DNA from: Methylovorus sp035565335
GTDB taxonomy: Bacteria; Pseudomonadota; Gammaproteobacteria; Burkholderiales; Methylophilaceae
Direction: 5' to 3'
NCBI GenBank assembly: GCA_035565335.1
Contig: DATMSO010000015.1
Coordinates: forward strand, 1 to 59,779
Length of the DNA stretch: 59,779 bases
Shown here one piece after another: positions 8,520-16,775 of this stretch. How positions within the stretch are numbered: position 1 is the first letter of the stretch; each line of letters opens with the position of its first letter. The position numbers and the translations under genes were made by a program. The notes below the pieces were generated by a model that saw only the letters and a list, made by a program, of their open reading frames with translations, had not been told where the DNA came from and ran no database searches.

Positions 8520-9800
8520 CTAGATAATGCCTTCCAGCAGCTGCACCTTCACCAGCTGATTCGCGGGCAGGTTGCCCGTGTCTTCATCCAGCACAATAAA
8601 ACAATTGGCGCGCGACATGGAGCTCAGCATGCCGGAGCCCTGCGCACCTGTGGTTTTGACTTTCCATACCCCATCAGCATCGGCAAATAAAATACCGCGC
8701 TGGAATTCGGTGCGGCCTTTGGCCTTGCGAATTTCCTCTGTGCAAATGGCTTGCAACATGGGCAAGGGCGGTGGTGAGGCCTGGCCCATCAGCACCAGCA
8801 TGGCTTCGCGTACAAACTGGTAAAACGTCACCATGACGGCTACCGGATTGCCGGGCAAGCCAAAATAATGGGCATTACCGATTTTGCCGTAAGCCAGTGG
8901 GCGGCCGGGTTTCATGGCAATTTTCCAGAACAGCACCGACCCCAGCTTTTGCAGCAATTGCTTCATGTAGTCGGCTTCGCCCACCGAGACGCCGCCGCTG
9001 GTAATGACCACATCCGCCTCGGCGGCAGCCTTGGTCAACACTTGCTCCAGCAGCACAGGATCATCCTTGATAGCGCCCAGGTCCATGAGCTCCACGCCCA
9101 TGCGCGTCAGCATGCCATGCAGCGTGTAGCGATTGCTGTCGTATACCTGACCTGCCTGCAAGGCTTGCCCGACGCTGGCCAACTCATCGCCCGTGGAGAA
9201 AAAGGCGACTTTGAGTCGGCGATAAACCTTGACCTGCCCCAAGCCCAATGAAGCGACCAGGCCGAGGTCGGCGCTATGCATCTGATGCCCTTGCGGCAGC
9301 ACAATCTCGCCTGCACGCAGGTCCTCCCCCGCCAGACGGATATTGCTGCCGGGCTTGGCTTGTTCGGCGTGCCGCATGCTGTCGCCTTCCTGCACCACGC
9401 GCTCTTGCATGATGACCGCATCAGCCCCTGCAGGAATCACCGCGCCGGTCATGATGCGTATGCATTCGCCTGCTTGCAAGGTGCCGGACCAGGGCTGGCC
9501 CGCATAGGCCGTGCCGACTATCTTGAGGCGGGTTTCGCCTTCGTGTGCATTGTCGGCGGTGCGTACGGCATACCCGTCCATGGCCGAGTTATCGTGATTC
9601 GGCACATTAACGGGCGATGTGATGCCTTCCGCGAGAATACGGCCCAGGCTCTCACGCACGGACAAGGTTTCCTGTTCTTTGACCGGGCTCAGGTAGCGCT
9701 TGATGTAATCACGGGCTTTGGCCACAGACATGGAGTTGGGGTCGTAGTCATCGGCACAGCTGGGGGTGCGGGCAAGGTCGGCGAGCGGTTTTTCGGACAT
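8520..9800 (-). CDS. moeA: Molybdopterin molybdenumtransferase MoeA
   Basis: A 426-residue cytoplasmic enzyme that inserts molybdate into adenylylated molybdopterin to form Moco. The N-terminal half carries VPNHDNSAMDGYAVR, and GEDLRAGEIVLPQGH is typical of MoeA domain I/II. The MPT-binding domain has FSTGDEL, ITSGGVSVGEADYMKQ and GLPGNPVAVMVTF. The C-terminal domain (about 345-426) is complete. It is the last gene of the moaA-mobA-mobB-moeA operon, 36 bases after mobB. MogA/MoaB is not in this window. Confidence 0.96.
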   Translation of the reverse strand: MSEKPLADLARTPSCADDYDPNSMSVAKARDYIKRYLSPVKEQETLSVRESLGRILAEGITSPVNVPNHDNSAMDGYAVRTADNAHEGETRLKIVGTAYAGQPWSGTLQAGECIRIMTGAVIPAGADAVIMQERVVQEGDSMRHAEQAKPGSNIRLAGEDLRAGEIVLPQGHQMHSADLGLVASLGLGQVKVYRRLKVAFFSTGDELASVGQALQAGQVYDSNRYTLHGMLTRMGVELMDLGAIKDDPVLLEQVLTKAAAEADVVITSGGVSVGEADYMKQLLQKLGSVLFWKIAMKPGRPLAYGKIGNAHYFGLPGNPVAVMVTFYQFVREAMLVLMGQASPPPLPMLQAICTEEIRKAKGRTEFQRGILFADADGVWKVKTTGAQGSGMLSSMSRANCFIVLDEDTGNLPANQLVKVQLLEGII

Positions 9801-9836
9801 CGTGTATAGGGCTAACTTGAAATGGATAAAGCGAAA

Positions 9837-10382
9837 TTAATGCGGTGTGGTCGATAACCACAGGCGGATGTAGTCGGCAATCTCGGCTGGCTGGTTAAGG
9901 TCGAGCACGCGTAATGGGTGTTCAAAGGGGACGTCGCTGGCGATGGCGATAATACTGCGATCCTGATCAGCCAGTAGTGGGTGACCAAGCGAAGGCCGAT
10001 GAATCTCGATCTTGGGGATATTCGCCAGCTTGAAACCCTCAACCAGCACCAGGTCGCACATGGTGGGATCTATGTGCTCCACCAGTTCCAGAAGTTCGGG
10101 CTCAGGGTTGCCGCCGCGCTCCAACTCGGTGATCAACGCCCAGCGGCGGCTGGAGCCTACCAGCGTTTGCACGGCGCCTGCTTCGCGCAAACGGTAGCTG
10201 TCCTTGCCGGGGTGATCAATATCAAACTGGTGGTGCGCATGCTTGATCACCGAAATACGCAGGCCACGGGCAATCAGCACCGGGATCAAGGCTGTGAGCA
10301 ACGTGGTTTTGCCGCTACCGCTTGCCTGCGCGCAAAAGCCCAGCAGTCTGGGGCGCTGGCGATGGGAGGCGGCGTTAGGCAT
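9837..10382 (-). CDS. mobB: Molybdopterin-guanine dinucleotide biosynthesis protein MobB
   Basis: A 181-residue GTP-binding accessory protein for MGD cofactor synthesis. The P-loop ASGSGKTT is at about 20-27, followed by VIKHAHHQFDID, GKDSYRLREAGA and VLVEGFK, all typical of MobB. It starts three bases after the mobA stop, so the two are tightly coupled. Presence of MobA and MobB means this organism makes the bis-MGD form of the cofactor, for example for formate dehydrogenase or nitrate reductase (the second point is inference). Confidence 0.95.
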   Translation of the reverse strand: MPNAASHRQRPRLLGFCAQASGSGKTTLLTALIPVLIARGLRISVIKHAHHQFDIDHPGKDSYRLREAGAVQTLVGSSRRWALITELERGGNPEPELLELVEHIDPTMCDLVLVEGFKLANIPKIEIHRPSLGHPLLADQDRSIIAIASDVPFEHPLRVLDLNQPAEIADYIRLWLSTTPH

Positions 10383-10385
10383 GGT

Positions 10386-10964
10386 TCAGGCGGCCTGTTC
10401 CAGGGTCAGCAGTTCGTCGCTGGTGTTGATGTTGCTGAAGGCCAGTGGATGCTGACTGAACTGCACTTCCACCACTTCATGGCCTTGTTGCCAGGTATCT
10501 ACTTTCCGTCCGCCTTCCTGCAGGTAACGGGTCAGGCTGGGTAACAGGGCGCGTCTACAGAGGCTGATCACCGGGTGGGTCTGCATGCCGGTTTTGGCGA
10601 TGGCAATGTCGGCGTCATGCGCCATCATGCCATCCATCAGCTTGGCCAGCAGGTTGCGTGGCAATAGCGGCGCATCGCATGGCACGGTGAGAATGTAGGC
10701 AGCGTCGGTCGCGGTCATGGCCTTATGCAAGCCGGCCAACGGGCCTGCATAATCCGGAATATCATCCTGAATAACGGGATAGCCGAAGGCGGCATAGCGC
10801 TCGATTTCGCGATTGGCGTTGATCAGGATATCCGGGCTTTGCGAGCGCAGGCGCTCCAGCACATGTGCCACCATCGGCTTGCCCAGAAATTCGACCATGC
10901 CTTTGTCGACTCCGCCCATGCGACGGCCTTTGCCACCGGCCAGTACAACTGCGGTAATGGACAT
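10386..10964 (-). CDS. mobA: Molybdenum cofactor guanylyltransferase MobA
   Basis: A 192-residue nucleotidyltransferase that adds GMP to Mo-molybdopterin. The N-terminal nucleotide-binding loop LAGGKGRRMGGVDKG is intact, followed by the ILINANRE, DDIPDYAGPLAGL and VPCDAPLLP segments of the family. It lies between moaA and mobB on the minus strand, 50 bases after moaA and three bases before mobB. Confidence 0.96.
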   Translation of the reverse strand: MSITAVVLAGGKGRRMGGVDKGMVEFLGKPMVAHVLERLRSQSPDILINANREIERYAAFGYPVIQDDIPDYAGPLAGLHKAMTATDAAYILTVPCDAPLLPRNLLAKLMDGMMAHDADIAIAKTGMQTHPVISLCRRALLPSLTRYLQEGGRKVDTWQQGHEVVEVQFSQHPLAFSNINTSDELLTLEQAA

Positions 10965-11014
10965 AATGTAAGTTTCCCTGTTTAGTTATTCGTCAGATAA
11001 AAGCCGGTGGGCGC

Positions 11015-12025
11015 TTAGCCGCCGGTCACCGACATGAAGCGCACCACGGCAGGCTGCGCACGCGCCAGATCAAAGTCATGGCCCTTGGGTTTGATCTGCA
11101 TGCTGTTCACAATGGCATCCACCAGCGGCTGGTCATCGTGCGGGTGCTCGCGCAGCAGGGGCATCAGTTCCACCATGTGGTCCTGCCCCAGGCAAAGATA
11201 AAGCTCGCCCTTGCAGGTAATGCGCACCCGGTTACAGGATTCGCAAAAATTGTGGCTATGCGGGGAAATAAAGCCCACCCGTGTGGCCGTGCCTGGAATA
11301 CGCCAGTAACGCGCTGGGCCCCCGGTGCTTTCGGTGCTGCTGATCATGGCGTAATGCTGCTGCAGGCGTTTCAGCGTGTCGGCATTGCTCACGTAAGTGT
11401 CGCCGCGCGCATGATCCACCGCGCCCAGCGGCATCTCTTCGATGTAGGAAATATCAATCTGCTGATCAATGGCAAAACGCAACAGATCCAGCGCTTCGTC
11501 ATCATTGATGCCACGCATCATGACGCTATTCAGCTTGATATTGTCGAATCCGGCCGCTTTGGCCGCCTCGATGCCGCGCAGCACTTTACCCAGATCGCCG
11601 ACGCGGGTGATATCGCGAAAACGCTCGGGTTTGAGACTGTCCACGCTGATATTGATTCGTTTGACTCCGGCGTTGCGCAATGCCGCCGCCTGATGTTCCA
11701 GCTGGGAGCCATTGGTGGTGACGACCAGTTCTTTCAAGCCAGGCAGGTGGCCAATTTCATCAAACAGCCATTGCGCATTTTTGCGTACCAGCGGTTCGCC
11801 GCCGGTGATGCGGACTTTACTCACGCCCATCTGCACGAAAACCTTGACCAGGCGGGCGCACTCTTCCAGGCTAAGCACTTCATCGCGCGGCAGGAATGTC
11901 ATGTCTTCTGCCATGCAATAAACACAGCGAAAGTCACAGCGATCCGTGATCGACAGGCGAATATAGTCCACCTTGCGACCAAACTGGTCTATCAATGCTT
12001 CCGGAATGTGCAGCTGTTTACCCAT
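11015..12025 (-). CDS. moaA: GTP 3',8-cyclase MoaA
   Basis: A 336-residue radical SAM enzyme for the first step of molybdenum cofactor synthesis, GTP to 3',8-cyclo-GTP. The N-terminal cluster motif has Cys30, Cys34 and Cys37 (CDFRCVYC); the C-terminal 4Fe-4S site has Cys261, Cys264 and Cys278 (the CX2CX13C pattern). The protein ends in the Gly-Gly tail that MoaA needs for activity. It is the first gene of the minus-strand moaA-mobA-mobB-moeA operon and is divergent from modE. moaC, moaD and moaE are not in this window. Confidence 0.97.
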   Translation of the reverse strand: MGKQLHIPEALIDQFGRKVDYIRLSITDRCDFRCVYCMAEDMTFLPRDEVLSLEECARLVKVFVQMGVSKVRITGGEPLVRKNAQWLFDEIGHLPGLKELVVTTNGSQLEHQAAALRNAGVKRINISVDSLKPERFRDITRVGDLGKVLRGIEAAKAAGFDNIKLNSVMMRGINDDEALDLLRFAIDQQIDISYIEEMPLGAVDHARGDTYVSNADTLKRLQQHYAMISSTESTGGPARYWRIPGTATRVGFISPHSHNFCESCNRVRITCKGELYLCLGQDHMVELMPLLREHPHDDQPLVDAIVNSMQIKPKGHDFDLARAQPAVVRFMSVTGG

Positions 12026-12139
12026 AAAATGCCAGTGCCTTGCAGCGAGACCTTGAATTTTAAGACTTTACCCCTGCCAACACAATGCAAAACGACGCAA
12101 TGTGGCAACCGGATATAGGATGTTGGACCACAAATTTGG

Positions 12140-12155
12140 CATTATGCTCATAATG
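12140..12155. promoter_or_regulatory. 16-base palindrome in the moaA/modE divergent region
   Basis: CATTATG-CT-CATAATG is a perfect inverted repeat placed 30 bases before the modE start and 115 bases before moaA. The right arm contains CATAAT, a possible -10 element for modE. It could be an operator controlling one or both divergent units. It is not the same sequence as the ModE-type site at 12567-12592. Confidence 0.45.
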
Positions 12156-12184
12156 AATAAATGCAAAAAACGGAGATCGCCCTT

Positions 12185-12520
12185 ATGCCCGCATTAAAAA
12201 TCAGGATAGCCCACGGCACCATCACGGCTATGGGGCCAGGCAAGGCGGACTTGCTAAGGGCGATTGAGTCTACCGGCTCCATCTCGGGCGCGGCGAAAGC
12301 CATGAAAATGTCCTATCGCCGGGCATGGCAGCTGGTGGATGCCATGAATGCCTGCTACCGCCTGCCGCTGGTAGAAACCGCCATGGGCGGGACCAATGGT
12401 GGCGGTGCCAAAGTGACGGATTTCGGCTTTCATATTCTCAAGTGCTATGAAGAACTGGTGCGCAAAAGTGAGCTTGCGGCGGCCGCCGAGCTAAAGCAAC
12501 TCATGGATTTTGCCGTATAA
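12185..12520 (+). CDS. ModE-type molybdate-responsive regulator, DNA-binding domain only
   Basis: A protein of about 111 residues with only the N-terminal winged helix-turn-helix domain of ModE (AIESTGSISGAAKAMKMSY, RRAWQLVDAMN, GGTNGGGAKVTDFG). The C-terminal TOBE/Mop molybdate-binding domains of E. coli ModE are absent, so molybdate sensing, if any, must use another protein or this domain directly. The ATG at 12185 has CGGAG nine bases upstream; an ATG at 12161 is in frame. It heads the cluster with the porin and modABC and probably controls them. Confidence 0.9.
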   Translation: MPALKIRIAHGTITAMGPGKADLLRAIESTGSISGAAKAMKMSYRRAWQLVDAMNACYRLPLVETAMGGTNGGGAKVTDFGFHILKCYEELVRKSELAAAAELKQLMDFAV

Positions 12521-12528
12521 GTTAAATG

Positions 12529-12558
12529 AGGCTGCGTCTCGCAGCCTTGATTTATTTT
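12529..12558 (+). terminator. Intrinsic terminator after modE
   Basis: AGGCTGCG / CGCAGCCT with a three-base TCT loop, followed by the T-rich stretch TGATTTATTTTG. It separates modE from the porin-modABC unit, which therefore should have its own promoter. Confidence 0.8.
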
Positions 12559-12566
12559 GTCAGGAA

Positions 12567-12592
12567 TCGCTATTCCCGTTTGGAAATAGCGA
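12567..12592. promoter_or_regulatory. ModE-type operator upstream of porin-modABC
   Basis: TCGCTATT ... AATAGCGA is a perfect 8+8 inverted repeat with a ten-base spacer, preceded by A so that the left arm reads ATCGCTAT, as in known ModE boxes of other proteobacteria. It lies between the modE terminator and the porin start, with a possible -10 TATGAT at 12595-12600. A regulator of the ModE type bound here would be expected to repress the transport operon when molybdate is plentiful. Confidence 0.7.
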
Positions 12593-12640
12593 GCGTATGA
12601 TGCTGTACTTAATTTTTACAACATATCAGGGAGAATGAAC

Positions 12641-14146
12641 ATGCACGCCTATCGGGTGAATACCATTTCGTGGCTGGTCGCTGGTCTCTTTTCAACGATT
12701 GCTCCTAGCTTGATGGCGGCGGAGACGGATCCGGAAACCCGTATCCGCCAGCTGGAGCAGATGATGCAGCAAATGCAGCAGCAACGCGCCGAGCAAGACA
12801 AGCAGATTGAGCTGCTGACCAAAGAGCTGGTCGGCATTGAAAATCAGATCAGCCAATCCAAAATCGCCAAAACCGAAGAGAAAGGCAAGAGCGAAGGCAG
12901 CCCTGTGTACGCTGCTTTCAAGGATGGGCTGGTGTTTGACGATGCCAGTGGTAACTGGAAGCTGCAGATTAATGGGCGAGTGCAGGCGGATTATCGGGAT
13001 TATGCTGATAGTGATTGGCGTACCGATACCTTCAACATACGGCGCGCGCGTTTTGGCGGTACGTTTACCTTCCTGAAAGATTATGCCGTGCGCATTGAGG
13101 GGGAGTATGCCAATGCGACTGATGGCTCCCGCGGGACGACCGCGTTGACCTATGGGTATATGGATATCAACTGGTGGAAGCAGGCCCGTATTCGTATTGG
13201 TCAATTCAAGCCGTTTTTCGGTCTGGAGCGGGCGTATGGGACAAATTTTACCGACTTCACCGAGCTTTCATTGGCGACGAACAATGGCGCATCGTTCAAC
13301 TCCACCTATGACCGCGGCGTCATGGTGTTTGGTGATCCTCTGCCATGGCTTAATTACAACGCCTATGTGATTAATGGCACTGGCCAGAATAATGATGAAC
13401 TCAATAATTCCGCCACCAATGCCGGTGTCATTACCAAGGTGGACCACACCAAGGATGTTGGTGTGCGTGTGAATGCCAATCTGGCAAAGCTGATGAACAT
13501 TGAAAATGCCGTGATTCATGTCGGTGGTTCTTATAGCGACGGCAGTGTGGCTTATTCGTCCACAACGGGAACCGGCATATCGCAAGCGACAGAGGCGAAT
13601 GGGGTCTCGTTCTTTAATGTGGCTGGATTGCAGAGTGCAGATGCAGACCGGCGTCGCCAGGGATTGGAAACGGCACTCGCCTATGGGCCGGTGAAGATGC
13701 AATCCGAATATATCTCCACCAACTATAAGGGGGAGCGTTCTGGTCAGCGCTATGACAATGATATTAATACCTGGTATGTCAATGTGAATTGGCTGGTGAC
13801 CGGTGAGTCGTATGCCGACAGTTACAAGAGCGGTGTCTTTGGTCGCATCAAACCCAGAAATAATATGGCGATGGGCAAGAGCGGCTGGGGCGCATGGGAG
13901 CTCGGTTTACGTTACAGTAAATTTGATGCCTCCGATTTTGAAAGCATGTTGCCCACGGCCAATGCCGGGACATCCTATACCGCCAAGGCGGACGCCTGGA
14001 CCGCTGGTGTGAAATGGATCATGACGCCCAATGCCCGCATCATGCTCAACTATATCCGCACCGATTTTGATACCCCGATTACCGTGGCCGGCAAGCGCGA
14101 CGATCAGGAAAAAGCCTTGATCATGCGTGCCCAGTACGATTTCTAA
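12641..14146 (+). CDS. OprO/OprP-type outer-membrane porin, candidate molybdate porin
   Basis: A 501-residue phosphate-selective-porin-family protein. After a signal peptide (ends near MAAETD) comes a coiled-coil segment rich in Gln and Glu (about 30-75), then the barrel with WKLQINGRVQADYRDY, FNIRRARFGGTF, RIEGEYANA and IRIGQFKPFFGLE, ending in RAQYDF with the C-terminal Phe. It lies between modE and modA with 18 bases to modA, so it is probably transcribed with modABC. That context suggests an anion channel used for molybdate (inference). The ATG at 12641 is preferred because AGGGAG lies seven bases before it; one two codons earlier is too close. Confidence 0.88.
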   Translation: MHAYRVNTISWLVAGLFSTIAPSLMAAETDPETRIRQLEQMMQQMQQQRAEQDKQIELLTKELVGIENQISQSKIAKTEEKGKSEGSPVYAAFKDGLVFDDASGNWKLQINGRVQADYRDYADSDWRTDTFNIRRARFGGTFTFLKDYAVRIEGEYANATDGSRGTTALTYGYMDINWWKQARIRIGQFKPFFGLERAYGTNFTDFTELSLATNNGASFNSTYDRGVMVFGDPLPWLNYNAYVINGTGQNNDELNNSATNAGVITKVDHTKDVGVRVNANLAKLMNIENAVIHVGGSYSDGSVAYSSTTGTGISQATEANGVSFFNVAGLQSADADRRRQGLETALAYGPVKMQSEYISTNYKGERSGQRYDNDINTWYVNVNWLVTGESYADSYKSGVFGRIKPRNNMAMGKSGWGAWELGLRYSKFDASDFESMLPTANAGTSYTAKADAWTAGVKWIMTPNARIMLNYIRTDFDTPITVAGKRDDQEKALIMRAQYDF

Positions 14147-14164
14147 CCTCTGACAGGAATTTCG

Positions 14165-14920
14165 ATGAAAAAAATGAAATTTGCATGGGGCTTGCTCGCC
14201 CTGCTCATGAGTTCCGCAGCATTAGCCGAGGACAAAGTGACGGTATTTGCTGCCGCCAGTCTGACCAACGCACTGGCGGATATCAGCACGGCGTATGAGA
14301 AGGAGAAGGGGGCGAAAGTGACGCAGTCTTACGCCGCCTCTTCTGCCTTGGCCAAGCAGATTGAAAACGGGGCGCCGGCAGATATATTCATTTCCGCTGA
14401 TATTAAGTGGATGGATTATCTGCAGGACAAGAAACGCATTGATGCCGCTTCGCGTAGCAATCTGCTGGGTAATAAAGTGGTGTTGATCGCCCCGAAAGGT
14501 CGTGGATTCAAGGTAGACTTCAATGCCAGTTTTGATTTTGCCAAGGCGTTTGATGGGCGGCTATGCACGGGCGATGTGGAGGCGGTGCCGATTGGCATCT
14601 ATGCCAAGCAGGCGCTGGGCAATCTCAATTGGTGGAATGGCGTGAAAACCCGCATTGTGGGCGCGCAGGATGTGCGGGCGGCGCTGGCATTTGTCGCCCG
14701 CGGTGAATGTGCCGCCGGTATTGTCTATGAGACGGATGCCAGGGTGAGTGACAAGGTGGAAATTATCGGGGTGTTCCCGGCAGAAACCCATACGCCGGTG
14801 GTGTATCCTGTGGCACGTGTGGCGGGGGCAAAAAATCCGGACAGTGCTTTTCTGACTTATCTGAAGAGCCCTCTTGCCGCCGATATTTTTCGCAAATATG
14901 GATTTACCCCATTATTTTAA
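14165..14920 (+). CDS. modA: Molybdate ABC transporter substrate-binding protein ModA
   Basis: A 251-residue periplasmic protein that captures molybdate or tungstate. A signal peptide ends at SSAALA (about residue 22). The mature start DKVTVFAAASLTNAL is the ModA hallmark, where Ser and Ala backbone groups bind the oxyanion, with YAASSALAKQIENGAPADIF following. Further conserved pieces are GDVEAVPIGIYAKQAL and GECAAGIVYETDA. modB begins twelve bases after its stop. Confidence 0.97.
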   Translation: MKKMKFAWGLLALLMSSAALAEDKVTVFAAASLTNALADISTAYEKEKGAKVTQSYAASSALAKQIENGAPADIFISADIKWMDYLQDKKRIDAASRSNLLGNKVVLIAPKGRGFKVDFNASFDFAKAFDGRLCTGDVEAVPIGIYAKQALGNLNWWNGVKTRIVGAQDVRAALAFVARGECAAGIVYETDARVSDKVEIIGVFPAETHTPVVYPVARVAGAKNPDSAFLTYLKSPLAADIFRKYGFTPLF

Positions 14921-14932
14921 AGGCGTGCTCTG

Positions 14933-15646
14933 GTGGCGATATTGCAGTTGAGTCCTGAGGAAATAGCCGCGTTGTGGCTTTCTGCCAAGGTGGCTTTTTT
15001 TTGTACCTGGCTGATTCTGATTCCCGGCGTGTTGCTGGGATGGCTGTTGGCACGCAAGCGCTTTTTCGGCAAAGCCTTGCTGGATAGTCTGGTGCATTTG
15101 CCCCTGGTGCTGCCGCCGGTCGTGCCAGGATTTTTGCTGCTGCTGCTGTTTGGCAGTCAGGGCGTATTGGGCAAATGGCTGCATGATGTTCTGGGGATCA
15201 GCATAGCGTTTACCTGGATGGGTGCGGTGGTGGCCTCGGCTATTATGGCCTTGCCCTTGATGGTGCGCTCGGCGCGGCTCGCCGTCAGTCAGGTCGACCA
15301 TGGGCTGGAGCTCGCCGCCCAGTCATTGGGCGCTCACCCCTTGCGTGTTTTTTTTACCATCACGCTGCCGCTGGCTTTACCAGGCATACTCACCGGCATG
15401 GTGCTGGCGTTCAGCCGTAGTCTAGGGGAGTTTGGCGCCACCATTACCTTTGTCGGCAATATCGAAGGCGAAACGCGGACATTGCCGCTCGCGATTTATA
15501 CCTATACGCAAATACCCGGCGGCGATGTGCCTGCGCTGCGGCTGGTGGTGCTGAGTTTGCTGCTGGCCTTTGCTGCGCTTTATTTCAGCAATGTCATGGA
15601 ACAACGAGCGTTGCGGCGCGTGGGGAGTGGCGATGATAGAGCTTGA
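14933..15646 (+). CDS. modB: Molybdate ABC transporter permease ModB
   Basis: A 237-residue inner-membrane permease with five or six membrane helices. The cytoplasmic EAA-type loop for contact with ModC is LAAQSLGAHPLRVFFTITLP, followed by SRSLGEFGATITF, which is typical of ModB. The start is GTG at 14933 and no strong ribosome-binding site is visible. The end overlaps modC by 14 bases, which indicates translational coupling. Confidence 0.96.
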   Translation: MAILQLSPEEIAALWLSAKVAFFCTWLILIPGVLLGWLLARKRFFGKALLDSLVHLPLVLPPVVPGFLLLLLFGSQGVLGKWLHDVLGISIAFTWMGAVVASAIMALPLMVRSARLAVSQVDHGLELAAQSLGAHPLRVFFTITLPLALPGILTGMVLAFSRSLGEFGATITFVGNIEGETRTLPLAIYTYTQIPGGDVPALRLVVLSLLLAFAALYFSNVMEQRALRRVGSGDDRA

Positions 15647-16715
15647 TTTTTCGCTGCGCCGTGAGGCATTTTCCACGCATATCAAGGTCATCCTGGATGA
15701 TCGAGTCACGGGCGTGTTTGGCCCGTCGGGCGCGGGTAAAACCACACTGTTGGGTATTCTTGCCGGGTTGGTGAAGCCGGATGCCGGACGCTTGGTGCTG
15801 GATGGCGAATGCCTGCTGGATACCGAGCGCGGTATTGACCTGCCGTTGCACCAGCGCAGAATCGGCATGGTTTTTCAGGATAGCCGCTTATTCCCGCATC
15901 TCACCGTCAGCCGCAACCTGGAGTATGGCTACCATCTACTCACACGCGAGCAGCGTCGTTTTTTGCCGGCCCAGATCATTGAGCTGCTTGAGTTGGGCAA
16001 TCTCCTTGGCCAGCGTCCGCATCAACTCTCAGGCGGCCAGCGCCAACGTGTGGCGCTGGGGCGCGCCTTGCTAAGCTCACCGCGTCTCTTGTTGCTGGAT
16101 GAGCCGATGGCTTCGCTGGATGTTCGGCTCAAGATGCAGATTTTGCCCTTCATGCAGCGGGTGCGGGATGAGATTGATATCCCCATGCTGTATGTGAGCC
16201 ATGCGATTGATGAAGTATTGCAGCTGACCTCGCGCATGCTGGTGCTAGAGCATGGCCAAGTGATTGGTTATGGTAATTTTGTGGATGTCATGCGCGATAC
16301 GCAGGTGCTCGCGCTTGCGCGCTCCCTGGGTATGGAAAATGTCATGCAGGTGGAGTTGCTGTCGCACCATCCGGCCGAAGGCTATTCGGTAGTCTTGCTC
16401 GGCCGGCACCGGTTGTGTATTCCACTATCGGCGGGTAAGCCGGGCGAGCGCATTACCATTTCGACTGCGGCCTCCAATGTCGCCCTGGCACGCGAGCCGG
16501 TTGCCGGCATCAGCATACAGAATCAGCTGTTCGGTACGCTGGGCCAGTTGCGGCAGGTAGATCATCGCATGCTGGTGGATGTGGTTATTGATAGCCATAC
16601 GCTGGTGGCGGAAGTCAGTGCAAAAGCCATTCATGATCTTGCCCTGAGCCCGGGGATGAAGGTGCATGCCCTGATGAAAACACAGGCATTACACATTTAC
16701 GGCCAGGCCGTGTGA
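15633..16715 (+). CDS. modC: Molybdate ABC transporter ATP-binding protein ModC
   Basis: A 360-residue ATPase that powers molybdate import. Walker A is GPSGAGKTT, the ABC signature is LSGGQRQRVALGRAL, Walker B is LLLLDEPMASLD, and the switch His is in YVSHAIDE. The C-terminal part (about 290-360) is a Mop/TOBE domain, which in ModC can bind molybdate and regulate transport. The ATG at 15633 overlaps the end of modB by 14 bases; the frame is open upstream to 15570 but that part is inside modB. Confidence 0.97.
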   Translation: MIELDFSLRREAFSTHIKVILDDRVTGVFGPSGAGKTTLLGILAGLVKPDAGRLVLDGECLLDTERGIDLPLHQRRIGMVFQDSRLFPHLTVSRNLEYGYHLLTREQRRFLPAQIIELLELGNLLGQRPHQLSGGQRQRVALGRALLSSPRLLLLDEPMASLDVRLKMQILPFMQRVRDEIDIPMLYVSHAIDEVLQLTSRMLVLEHGQVIGYGNFVDVMRDTQVLALARSLGMENVMQVELLSHHPAEGYSVVLLGRHRLCIPLSAGKPGERITISTAASNVALAREPVAGISIQNQLFGTLGQLRQVDHRMLVDVVIDSHTLVAEVSAKAIHDLALSPGMKVHALMKTQALHIYGQAV

Positions 16716-16730
16716 GAGGTATTCGCTTGA

Positions 16731-16760
16731 GCGCCAGCCTTGCATTCACAAGTCTGGCGC
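16731..16760. terminator. Hairpin between convergent modC and glycosyltransferase
   Basis: GCGCCAG pairs with CTGGCGC and, after one mismatch, CTTG pairs with CAAG around a CATTCA loop. It lies in the 60-base convergent gap and is placed to end both transcripts, although neither strand has a T-run. Confidence 0.55.
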
Positions 16761-16775
16761 GGTAGACGTTTGAGC

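Noticed and set aside
11078..12118. Plus-strand open frame of 346 codons opposite moaA
   Set aside because: The opposite strand encodes complete MoaA; the antisense frame is a product of high GC codon bias.
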